Source of the DNA: Eggerthellaceae bacterium UBA5808 | GTDB lineage: Bacteria > Actinomycetota > Coriobacteriia > Coriobacteriales > Eggerthellaceae | Assembly: GCA_002417975.1 (NCBI GenBank) | Contig: DIDE01000049.1 | Location: 1-14,224, forward strand | Direction: 5' to 3' | Length of the DNA stretch: 14,224 bases | Shown: positions 5,401 through 12,322 of the stretch, one piece after another | How positions within the stretch are numbered: position 1 is the stretch's first letter | Layout: each line of letters opens with the position of its first letter | Position numbers and translations under genes: made by a program | The notes under the pieces: model-generated | What the model was told of the DNA's origin: nothing | The model's input: only the letters and a program-made list of their open reading frames with translations | The model's database searches: none

Positions 5401-8355
5401 ATGAAATCCACTACAGATGCACCAAGATATACTTTGCTTTTAGACAGAGTCCTCCCTGTCTTTTTCACAGTTCTTCTTATTGGATTAGCCTCTATATCTG
5501 TGCCGACAAATGCACCGGCTTATGCCGTCGACGCAAATACACTCTCCTCGTCTGGCACAACGGAATTAAGTAGTCCAATAACAAACGGCACACAAGGAAC
5601 AGACGCTCTTTCAACAAGCTCATCTAGCAATGGATCAGAAACGGCTACGCCGGGGACAACTCTTTCTTCAGAAGAATCTACTGGCACAAATGAAGCAACT
5701 AGCTCTTCTACGACTACAGCCCCATCAACATTGAATCAAACAACAAATCAAACAGTAAGTTCTAATCCCTCGGGCACCACTTCGGCGAAGAGCACCAGCG
5801 CCAATACGACAAATAGCGCTACAACACTAAAATCGCTTACAACGCTCTCTTTAGATGTACCAATCACTGCATCCGCTGCAATCACTTACGTGCCCACCGA
5901 AAGCAGCATGACATTTCGCGAATATGTTATTGGACTTCTCAATTTCAAATACAATACAAAACTATCGAGCACTGCCTCGGCAGAAGATCTCAAAGCAGCA
6001 ATTACTGCAAATAGTTCCGAGTTACTCTTGGTCCAATCCCCCCAAAATGTTACGAGTATACAAGGACTTCGCGAAGTATGGCTTGATATGGGTTCCCAAC
6101 CATCCACGGTCACCTTTCAATATTCATTCTTTACCTGGGACGAAATTACTACTGAGCTTGGATCTAGCGATTTTATCGAAGAGAAAAAACTTTCATTCTT
6201 ACCAGCTATTTGGGACTTATCCACTCAGCTTGCCACCAAAGGACTCATCGTCGATAGCAATATGTCCGAAAACCAGCGCGTTGTCCCCAACAACAGCAAT
6301 ATCGTCAAGCAGACCGATCCACTCAATTTTATTGATGCCTTTCCAAAAACCGTTCAGCTCAGTGTTCCTGTTAATCTAAGAGACAACACTGATTTCACCG
6401 ACAGAATGGCAAAATATTTCGGCGATAACCGAGAGGGGTATTACGACCCAACCTGCTTTACTATTCAGCGAGACAACAGATCGATACAATTGACCTGGAA
6501 TGAAGCAACAAATGATATCAGTTGGCTTACTGATGATATTGTTATAGGTAGCAAATACTCAACAAAAATAACTGCAGCTATTGGAGCAGATGGTAATTTA
6601 CCAAGCGTTACTGACATTCATTGGTATTTTGAATCTACGTTGCATAGCCATTACTCCGTTTCCGTCGAACCAATAACCGCAGGCAGTCTTAACGGAACAC
6701 CGAGTATAAGTGGAGTAGATGCAACAACGCCAACTGCTAGTTATCCAACCACAGCGACGGATCCCTACCAACATACTATTCAAAACACGACGGGAGCAGA
6801 CGGGAATATAAATCGTGGAACAAATTCTGCAACCGATTCAATTGGATCAAACAGTGCAGGAGCCGACATCCGCGGCGGAACCTATACAGCGGGAACCGGT
6901 ACAGATCCCGACAAGATCGCAGTAAACAAACTCCATACATCGGGAGGTTCAACAACCGGTATAGCAGGAGTAAACGGGACACGCACCACAGGATTTACCC
7001 AGCTCAACTCTACCCAAGTCAAGGTCGATGGACAGGCCGACACAAAAAATGGATTCGAGGTTGCCAGTTATACCGTTCAAGTGTTCGACCCCATAACGTG
7101 CGAACTCGTAGAGAGCAAAACACAAACATTCAGCGATACGGTGGACGAAAAAGGAACGGTAACAACCTCAGCAACTGACAAGGTTAATACATGGCTTGCA
7201 AGCGGTATTCAGGGTAAAACCAAAGTCTACGTTTCTTATCGACAGAAACCACAGTTCACCAAAGTTGATATCAATGGCAAAGCAATTACTTCGTCAGCAA
7301 CAACATTCGACCTCTATGGCGGAGTTAACGGGGCAACCAAACTTGGAACGATCACTTCAGACAGCCAAGGAGTTGTCACACTGCCGAGTCTCGAATGTCC
7401 AACCGAGGCACAAAACGTTAATACGTATTATTTAAAGGAGACAGCAGCTCCAACTGGTTATATTCTCGACGATACACGCTATACGATAACTGTTGACAAG
7501 GATGGTAATGTAACCTATCCCGCAGAGATTCCCTGGAGCACGACCACATCAGGGACGACATTCATAAATGAGCTTGCTCCCAATCCCTCGTACACCATTT
7601 CAAAAGTACGTGTCACGGATGCCCCAAACAAAAACAATGCAGACAATGCTTACGGCTTTAATCACGGCGACACAGTCACATATCAAGCAACAATTGCTAA
7701 TACGGGGAATATCGATCTTACGATGAACGCTCTTGATGCGTTCGAAAAAGCAGATTACTTCACTACCCCACAAGCAACCAAAGTAACTGGTGACGGAGTA
7801 ACTTGCAGCACCGTACTTCCAACTTCATCTGAAATTGCGCTTAGCATACCAAAAGGCAAAACAGCCTATGTTACTTATACGGCACAGGTGCGTGATAGTG
7901 CTGTCGAATCTCTTGACACAACAGCCGCAGATGCAAAAGATGGCGACGGATATAAAAACACTGTCACTGTCTCCGGCGTTGCAGGAACGTACACGTTTAG
8001 AGGAAAAACGGTAACAATAGATAAAACAACCTATAAAGAGCTCAAAGACATGAGCGATGATGCCTACACCCCTGTGCAAACTCCAACAACAAACCCACCA
8101 ACAACGCCCCCTACGACTCCAACGGATCCACCGACAACGCCTAATACGCCCGATACGCCTACATCAAATACGCCGCAAAGTCCAACCACGACAGTAGCAT
8201 CGTCGACAACGCCCTCATCCTCAGCAGCTGCGTTATCGGTGCAAACAGGCGATGTCATTCCTCTACTATGTATGCTTCTTATTGGATGCGCATTCGTATG
8301 CGGAAGTGGTGCCCTATATCTAAAGCATCGCCATGACAAGCATATGCCACGCTAA
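5401..8355 (+). CDS. Large wall-anchored adhesin-like protein (CnaB and DUF11-like domains)
   Basis: A 984-residue surface protein. The ATG follows a TAAGGTGA ribosome site. Residues 1-42 are a signal peptide (cut after AYA). Residues about 45-160 are a low-complexity Ser/Thr-rich stalk. Residues about 161-440 form a region I do not recognise and may be the ligand-binding part. Residues about 500-618 are mixed and beta-rich. A CnaB (SpaA-type) domain at about 619-724 has a complete isopeptide set: Lys621, E-box YYLKETAAPTGY with Glu680, and Asn723. A DUF11-like beta-sandwich follows at about 727-865 (VTYQATIANTGNIDLT), then a Pro/Thr-rich wall spacer at 892-935. The anchor is SVQTGD (946-951), a hydrophobic helix and a KHRHDKHMPR tail, a relaxed form of LPXTG. 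It is transcribed away from the pilin operon across 503 bases. There is no YPK pilin motif, so it is probably a single anchored adhesin rather than a shaft subunit. Confidence 0.9.
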   Translation: MKSTTDAPRYTLLLDRVLPVFFTVLLIGLASISVPTNAPAYAVDANTLSSSGTTELSSPITNGTQGTDALSTSSSSNGSETATPGTTLSSEESTGTNEATSSSTTTAPSTLNQTTNQTVSSNPSGTTSAKSTSANTTNSATTLKSLTTLSLDVPITASAAITYVPTESSMTFREYVIGLLNFKYNTKLSSTASAEDLKAAITANSSELLLVQSPQNVTSIQGLREVWLDMGSQPSTVTFQYSFFTWDEITTELGSSDFIEEKKLSFLPAIWDLSTQLATKGLIVDSNMSENQRVVPNNSNIVKQTDPLNFIDAFPKTVQLSVPVNLRDNTDFTDRMAKYFGDNREGYYDPTCFTIQRDNRSIQLTWNEATNDISWLTDDIVIGSKYSTKITAAIGADGNLPSVTDIHWYFESTLHSHYSVSVEPITAGSLNGTPSISGVDATTPTASYPTTATDPYQHTIQNTTGADGNINRGTNSATDSIGSNSAGADIRGGTYTAGTGTDPDKIAVNKLHTSGGSTTGIAGVNGTRTTGFTQLNSTQVKVDGQADTKNGFEVASYTVQVFDPITCELVESKTQTFSDTVDEKGTVTTSATDKVNTWLASGIQGKTKVYVSYRQKPQFTKVDINGKAITSSATTFDLYGGVNGATKLGTITSDSQGVVTLPSLECPTEAQNVNTYYLKETAAPTGYILDDTRYTITVDKDGNVTYPAEIPWSTTTSGTTFINELAPNPSYTISKVRVTDAPNKNNADNAYGFNHGDTVTYQATIANTGNIDLTMNALDAFEKADYFTTPQATKVTGDGVTCSTVLPTSSEIALSIPKGKTAYVTYTAQVRDSAVESLDTTAADAKDGDGYKNTVTVSGVAGTYTFRGKTVTIDKTTYKELKDMSDDAYTPVQTPTTNPPTTPPTTPTDPPTTPNTPDTPTSNTPQSPTTTVASSTTPSSSAAALSVQTGDVIPLLCMLLIGCAFVCGSGALYLKHRHDKHMPR

Positions 8356-8363
8356 AACAGAAC

Positions 8364-8391
8364 CGCGATGTAACCTATCGGTTGCATCGCG
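8364..8391. terminator. Terminator hairpin between convergent genes
   Basis: CGCGATGTAACC (8364-8375) and GGTTGCATCGCG (8380-8391) form a 12-bp stem with one G-U pair and a 4-base loop, 8 bases after the adhesin stop. The plus RNA gives the full stem but no U-run. On the minus strand the stem has one mismatch but is followed by a T-rich GGTTCTGTTTT. It probably serves both the adhesin gene and the cimA operon. Confidence 0.6.
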
Positions 8392-8451
8392 AACTTACCG
8401 CAACAACTTCTGTACTATCTGCACTTTAATGTACAATCAAAACCGCTATAT

Positions 8452-9012
8452 CTACGCGCGATGCTCAACCTTTATTTGCAGTCCGTCACAGACATCAAGC
8501 GTCTTATTGTAGAGCTGAGCATCAGGCGCAGCAGTGCATGATGCATCAATGATAATCGGCACTTCGGGACATGCTGTTTTTGCGATAACCGCATTCGCAA
8601 TAACGCAAATATTAGTCGCGACACCAACAAGCTCAATACTTACAAAAGGGTTCATGCCCTCTTCTTGAGATGCACGATCTGTCGTCGAAAGATATGAGAA
8701 TAGCTGGTTCGATCCAAACGTATTCTTTTTAAACGCAAGGTCACGCTCAAGTCGAGCTTCAGCGGTCTTACCATACAGATCCCATCCAGGCGTTCCTATA
8801 ACACAGTGTGCAATAGGGAGGTATTTCCCTTCTTGTGATGCACGGTAGTGATTCGTATGGGAATCAAAGGTAAACGCAACAATATCATCAGCAGAATGGT
8901 AGGCATCTATCTTCGACGCAATACGTTCGTCAAGCGCAACTGCCTCGGGAAACCCCAAAGATCCATCGACAAAATCACGCTGATAGTCGACTACAATAAG
9001 AAGTCTTTTCAT
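8452..9012 (-). CDS. Nicotinamidase-like cysteine hydrolase (isochorismatase fold)
   Basis: This 186-residue protein matches the nicotinamidase/isochorismatase-like family in length and in every key position. The catalytic triad is Asp9 (in VVDYQRDF), Lys96 (in FKKNTFGS) and Cys136 (in GVATNICV). The metal ligands expected for a nicotinamidase are present as Asp50, His52, His55 and His69, and HCVIGTPG is the family's typical strand. The usual ATD before the Cys is ATN here. The likely reaction is nicotinamide plus water to nicotinate plus ammonia in cytoplasmic NAD salvage; another amide substrate cannot be excluded. It is the last gene of the cimA operon, and its ATG overlaps the TGA of the previous gene by four bases (ATGA), which implies translational coupling. 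A GGAGGAGG site lies inside the upstream gene. Transcription should end at the hairpin at 8364-8391. Confidence 0.85.
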   Translation of the reverse strand: MKRLLIVVDYQRDFVDGSLGFPEAVALDERIASKIDAYHSADDIVAFTFDSHTNHYRASQEGKYLPIAHCVIGTPGWDLYGKTAEARLERDLAFKKNTFGSNQLFSYLSTTDRASQEEGMNPFVSIELVGVATNICVIANAVIAKTACPEVPIIIDASCTAAPDAQLYNKTLDVCDGLQIKVEHRA

Positions 9013-9305
9013 CGATCCTTATCCTCCTCCAAAAGAGAGAGTGCCGCTCGATACCCACCTGCTCCATAGTTGAGAGCCTTAGATACGCGAGCAATCGTCG
9101 TTGCCGATGCACCCGTAGCCTTCTCGATTGCTACATAGGGTTTCCCCGCATCAAGCATCCGAGCAACAGATAACCGTTGCGAGGTCTCTTTGATCTCGCG
9201 AATCGTAAAGAGATCCTCAAGAAGAGCGAACGCAGTATCCTCGTCATCCACTCCTGTTAATACTTTGAGTAGATCGTCCACTTCGGGCGTACGCAACTCA
9301 CTCAT
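9009..9305 (-). CDS. TrpR-like regulator of the YerC/YecD family
   Basis: A 98-residue, all-helical protein of the Trp-repressor-like YerC/YecD family. Residues about 5-45 make the N-terminal helices (VDDLLKVLTGVDDEDTAFAL). The sequence TIREIKETSQRLSVARML at 34-51 is the conserved family segment. Residues about 52-86 form the helix-turn-helix, with AIEKATGASATTIARVSKAL and then the typical NYGAGGY end. Such proteins bind DNA in the TrpR fold, but the ligand and targets of this family are not well established. It starts 2 bases after the cimA stop, with a GGGGAAA ribosome site inside cimA, and overlaps the next gene by 4 bases. It is therefore co-made with citramalate synthase and may control this operon or ilvE through one of the nearby palindromes. 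That role is inferred only from position. Confidence 0.9.
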   Translation of the reverse strand: MSELRTPEVDDLLKVLTGVDDEDTAFALLEDLFTIREIKETSQRLSVARMLDAGKPYVAIEKATGASATTIARVSKALNYGAGGYRAALSLLEEDKDR

Positions 9306-9307
9306 AC

Positions 9308-10903
9308 TTATTTCCCCATTCTCATTAAACCGTATTCGATTGATTCAACAAGCGCATTCCACGACGCTTCAATAATATTGTCACTTACACCGACAGTTCC
9401 CCAGCTCTCCTCGCCGTCGGAAGTTACGATGATAACACGCGTTACTGCACCCGTGCCGACGTTCCCATCGAGAATACGTACTTTAAAGTCGACGAGTTCG
9501 ATCGCATCAAGTTCGGGATAAGAGGTCCCGATCGCCATACGAAGCGCATTATCGAGCGCACCAACAGGTCCAATACCTTCACCTGTTGCCACAAAACGAT
9601 CTCCAGCAACATGGATCTTAATCGTTGCCTCGCTCGATGCGTCTTTAGCCAGAGCGCCTGTATCCTCACGATCATCAACAATGACGCGGAAGCTCTCCAG
9701 TGTAAAATGCGGCTGATATACGCCAAGCGTTCGAGCAATCAAAAGAGCAAGCGATCCATCGGCAGTCTCATAGGAATAGCCCAATGCTTCGCGATCTTTT
9801 ACCTTAGCCAGCACCTGTGCAACTACATCAGGATGATCGCGCAAATCAAATCCAAGCGATGCCGCCTTAGAAAGTAGCGAAGCACGACCAGCCAATTCAC
9901 TCACGAGAATGTGATCATGATTGCCAACTTGAGCCGGATCAATATGCTCATAGAGCGTAGCATCACGCGAAACCGCACTCGCATGAAGACCACCCTTATG
10001 CGCAAACGCCGCGGCGCCCGTATAAGGATGATGTGCAGGCAGAGCTCTATTGCAGGTTTCCGCAACAAATTGGGCAACGTGAGTTAGCTGAGAGAGATCA
10101 TCGACGCAACGATATCCCATCTTAAGTTGGAGATCGGCAATAACCGTTAATAGGTCGGCATTACCAACACGTTCCCCATATCCATTAACCGTTGCCTGAA
10201 TATGCGTCGCACCTGCCCGTACCCCAGCAAGCGTATTCGCAACAGCACAACCTGCATCTTGATGACAGTGAATGCCAATCTGACATTCTGGAAGTTCCTT
10301 TACGACATGAGATACGATATCAGACACATCAAAGGGAAGCATGCCACCATTCGTCTCGCACAGATCGATCGTATCAGCTCCTGCATGAGCAGCCTCCACT
10401 ATCGTAGCTAGTGCATATGACGGATTTGCACGATATCCGTCAAAAAAATGCTCCGCATCAAAGATAACGCTTACATCGGAATCCTTAAGAAAGCGAATAG
10501 AGTCACCTATCATGCGCAGATTTTCTTCAAGCGTCGTTCGAAGTGCTTCACGAACCTGTTTGTCCCAACTTTTCCCAACAATGGTGACAATCGGCGCATG
10601 CGATGCTAGAAGATCCTGCAATTCGCGATCTTGATCAGCAGGAACTCCCTTATGGCACGTCGAGCCAAACGCTGCAATTTGAGCATGAGCAAGATTCATG
10701 TGAGCGACACGCTCGAAGAACTCGATATCTTTAGGATTTGAAGCAGGAAATCCACCTTCAATGATATCGATGCCAAACGCATCAAGTCTTTCGACAATAC
10801 GTAGCTTATCTTTAAGCGACAGAGAGACACCCTCGCATTGTTCCCCGTCGCGCAGCGTACAATCGTATGTCTGCACGTGCTGAGTACGCACCCGCGACGT
10901 CAC
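9308..10903 (-). CDS. cimA: (R)-citramalate synthase
   Basis: A 531-residue enzyme of the LeuA/CimA family, of normal length for the long two-domain type. It condenses acetyl-CoA and pyruvate to (R)-citramalate, the threonine-independent entry into isoleucine synthesis. The HMGL-like TIM barrel (about 10-290) starts with YDCTLRDGEQ, giving Arg18 and the metal ligand Asp19. The sequence GIHCHQDAG holds metal ligands His212 and His214, followed by VNGYGERVGN, in which Asn248 completes the metal site. A linker leads to the C-terminal LeuA-type dimer/regulatory domain (about 400-531, including GEGIGPVGALDNAL), where isoleucine or leucine usually gives feedback control. I prefer CimA over 2-isopropylmalate synthase from the overall LRDGEQCEG and VGNADL pattern. 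Start: the codon at 10903 is GTG, with AGGAAG 8 bases upstream, and no in-frame ATG lies between it and the upstream stop. It heads a tight three-gene operon. Confidence 0.92.
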   Translation of the reverse strand: MTSRVRTQHVQTYDCTLRDGEQCEGVSLSLKDKLRIVERLDAFGIDIIEGGFPASNPKDIEFFERVAHMNLAHAQIAAFGSTCHKGVPADQDRELQDLLASHAPIVTIVGKSWDKQVREALRTTLEENLRMIGDSIRFLKDSDVSVIFDAEHFFDGYRANPSYALATIVEAAHAGADTIDLCETNGGMLPFDVSDIVSHVVKELPECQIGIHCHQDAGCAVANTLAGVRAGATHIQATVNGYGERVGNADLLTVIADLQLKMGYRCVDDLSQLTHVAQFVAETCNRALPAHHPYTGAAAFAHKGGLHASAVSRDATLYEHIDPAQVGNHDHILVSELAGRASLLSKAASLGFDLRDHPDVVAQVLAKVKDREALGYSYETADGSLALLIARTLGVYQPHFTLESFRVIVDDREDTGALAKDASSEATIKIHVAGDRFVATGEGIGPVGALDNALRMAIGTSYPELDAIELVDFKVRILDGNVGTGAVTRVIIVTSDGEESWGTVGVSDNIIEASWNALVESIEYGLMRMGK

Positions 10904-11012
10904 ATCTGTATCTTCCTGTGACGTATGTTCACACGTTTGTTTGCTCGATGCTGTAATCGCTCTTCACCCTTTGCTCTTTGCCATACTACGAACATACAGC
11001 TTCCGTACCTTA

Positions 11013-11039
11013 TTAGATGCAAACCGTTATCTAACGGTT
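11013..11039 (-). promoter_or_regulatory. Overlapping palindromes in the cimA leader (operator or attenuator)
   Basis: A perfect palindrome AACCGTTA-TC-TAACGGTT lies at 11022-11039. Overlapping it, TTAGAT (11013-11018) pairs with ATCTAA (11029-11034), so the two stems exclude each other in RNA. The block begins one base after the T-run of the ilvE terminator and about 120 bases before the cimA GTG. As DNA it could be an operator, perhaps for the TrpR-like protein of the same operon. I saw no T-box or leader peptide. Confidence 0.45.
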
Positions 11040-11040
11040 C

Positions 11041-11078
11041 AAAAGGCGGCAGACGCTATAATCTCTACGCCTACCGCC
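11041..11078 (-). terminator. Intrinsic terminator after ilvE
   Basis: On the minus strand GGCGGTAGGCG (11078 to 11068), a 12-base loop and CGTCTGCCGCC (11055 to 11045) form an 11-bp stem with two G-U pairs, followed directly by TTTT (11044-11041). On the plus strand the two wobbles become A-C mismatches, so the structure belongs to minus-strand RNA. It lies about 65 bases after the ilvE stop and upstream of cimA, so it could also act as a cimA attenuator. Confidence 0.65.
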
Positions 11079-11080
11079 CC

Positions 11081-11108
11081 TTTATATTCTCTGCACATCA
11101 CACGGCAA
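11081..11108 (-). promoter_or_regulatory. Promoter-like sequence upstream of the ilvE/cimA terminator
   Basis: On the minus strand TTGCCG (11103-11108), a 16-base spacer and TATAAA (11081-11086). It would start RNA inside the left arm of the terminator hairpin, so it is hard to reconcile with that hairpin working on the same transcript. Either the promoter is not real, or cimA RNA starts here with the hairpin broken. Confidence 0.3.
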
Positions 11109-11143
11109 AATCATAATGAGATCTTATGCCATCTGACCATGTA

Positions 11144-12067
11144 CTATTTAACCTCGACAAGCCAATCCTTGTAGTCGTCAACCTTGCCCGAAACAACCTC
11201 GAAGAAGCGCTTCTGCAACTTCTTGGTAATCGGTCCTGGTTTACCGATCGTACGATTATCGATATTTCCAATCGGCGTCAGCTCCGCGGCGGATCCGCAC
11301 ATAAATGCCTCATCAGCAATGTACAGATCAGAACGCGTAAGGCTTTCCTCAAGCGCTGGAATATCAAGATCATCAGCAAGGCACAAAACGGTATCGCGCG
11401 TAATACCTTCGAGCAAACCGTCCGATGTCGGAGGAGTCGAAAGAACGCCATCGCGTACGACAAATAGGTTCTCGCCGGTACCCTCGCACACGTAGCCTGC
11501 CTCGTTGAGCATAACAGCCTCGGCATATCCGTGCTCTTTAGCTTCGAGTTTTGCAAGAAGCGAATTCATGTACGACGCAGAAGACTTAACCGCAGGTGGA
11601 ATAGCATTGATAGAACGCTGACGCCATGAGCTAATGCCCACGTCAATACCGTTTTCCAATGCGTCGGGGCCCAGGTAAGAATCCCATGGCCATACAGCAA
11701 TTGCTACGTCAATTGGAGCACCCGTTGGATCTACGCCCATAACACCATAACCACGATAAACAATTGGGCGAATGTAGCATGCCTTGAGTTTATTTGCCTT
11801 GATGACTTCGATCGTCGCCTGGCATAACTCCTCTACAGAATAAGGAATATCAATCATAGCGATTTTTGCGCTACGATGCAGACGTTCCATATGATCCTGC
11901 AGACGGAAGACAAAGCTTGCTTCCTGCTCTTCGTTGTAATAGCAACGAATGCCTTCAAATACTGCAGAGCCGTAATGGAGAGAGTGGGATAGAATATGCG
12001 TCGTTGCATCCGCCCACGGAATACACGTTCCGTTTTTCCAGATGTAGTCAACTTCAGCGATAGCCAT
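11144..12067 (-). CDS. ilvE: Branched-chain amino acid aminotransferase
   Basis: A 307-residue class IV PLP-dependent aminotransferase. It moves the amino group between glutamate and the 2-keto acids of valine, leucine and isoleucine, the last step of their synthesis. Family marks in order: HYGSAVFEGIR (31-41), YIRPIVYRGYGVMG (98-111), the PLP lysine Lys161 in PPAVKSSASYMNS, CEGTGENLF (194-202), GLLEGITRDTV and CGSAAELTPIGNID near the end. Start: the reading frame stays open to an ATG at 12133, but the extra 22 residues do not fit the family and have no good ribosome site. The ATG at 12067 has AAAGGAG 7 bases upstream and begins MAIAEVDYIWKNG, a standard N-terminus. It is monocistronic by appearance: a terminator follows at 11041-11078, and the promoter region at 12115-12240 carries repeats. 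Confidence 0.95.
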   Translation of the reverse strand: MAIAEVDYIWKNGTCIPWADATTHILSHSLHYGSAVFEGIRCYYNEEQEASFVFRLQDHMERLHRSAKIAMIDIPYSVEELCQATIEVIKANKLKACYIRPIVYRGYGVMGVDPTGAPIDVAIAVWPWDSYLGPDALENGIDVGISSWRQRSINAIPPAVKSSASYMNSLLAKLEAKEHGYAEAVMLNEAGYVCEGTGENLFVVRDGVLSTPPTSDGLLEGITRDTVLCLADDLDIPALEESLTRSDLYIADEAFMCGSAAELTPIGNIDNRTIGKPGPITKKLQKRFFEVVSGKVDDYKDWLVEVK

Positions 12068-12074
12068 AAATCGG

Positions 12075-12081
12075 CTCCTTT
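12075..12081 (-). promoter_or_regulatory. Ribosome binding site deciding the ilvE start
   Basis: AAAGGAG on the minus strand, 7 bases before ATG 12067. This favours the shorter 307-residue product over the longer open frame from 12133. Confidence 0.85.
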
Positions 12082-12114
12082 CGTACGTGTCCAAACAGAT
12101 GAACACTAAAATGT

Positions 12115-12240
12115 TGCCCTCATTGTACTCCAACCAACTAAAGTGCGACTAAAGTTTTTTAGAGTTCGCCCACTTTACACGTTTAGACGTATGAACCTTA
12201 GTGCAACAGCACAATAGCGTTAAGGTGCTCCATTATAGCC
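12115..12240 (-). promoter_or_regulatory. ilvE promoter region with phased repeats and a palindrome
   Basis: Two minus-strand -10 candidates are seen: a perfect TATAAT (12232-12237) and TACAAT (12122-12127), both with poor -35 elements. Just upstream of the second, ACTTTAGT is repeated at 12148-12155 and 12137-12144, centres 11 bases apart, about one helical turn. Just downstream of the first lies an imperfect palindrome with ACCTTA (12195-12200) and TAAGGT (12221-12226) ends. Weak -35 boxes plus repeats suggest activator or repressor control. Confidence 0.45.
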
Positions 12241-12322
12241 AGCCCCAATAAAGCTGCCCCCCTACCCTTGTTCTTCGTATTCCACTAGTAGCTCGAGCCA
12301 GACGATACTCATCAATGCGCAT

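Noticed and set aside
5145..5468. Minus-strand open frame of 107 residues in the divergent intergenic region
   Set aside because: It overlaps the signal-peptide codons of the adhesin, has no convincing ribosome site and shows no family-like features.
8074..8200. Short repeats of CCNACNACN type, as possible tandem repeat or CRISPR
   Set aside because: They are codon-level repeats of a Pro/Thr spacer with no constant repeat/spacer units.
8064..8339. Minus-strand frame rich in Val/Gly, looking like a low-complexity protein
   Set aside because: It is the antisense of the Pro/Thr-rich wall spacer of the adhesin.
10904..11040. T-box riboswitch upstream of cimA
   Set aside because: No T-box consensus or specifier-loop layout was found; only a short GGTAC-like match.
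12068..12133. Longer N-terminus for ilvE from ATG 12133
   Set aside because: It has no good ribosome site, and family proteins start near the MAIAEVDYIWKNG end.
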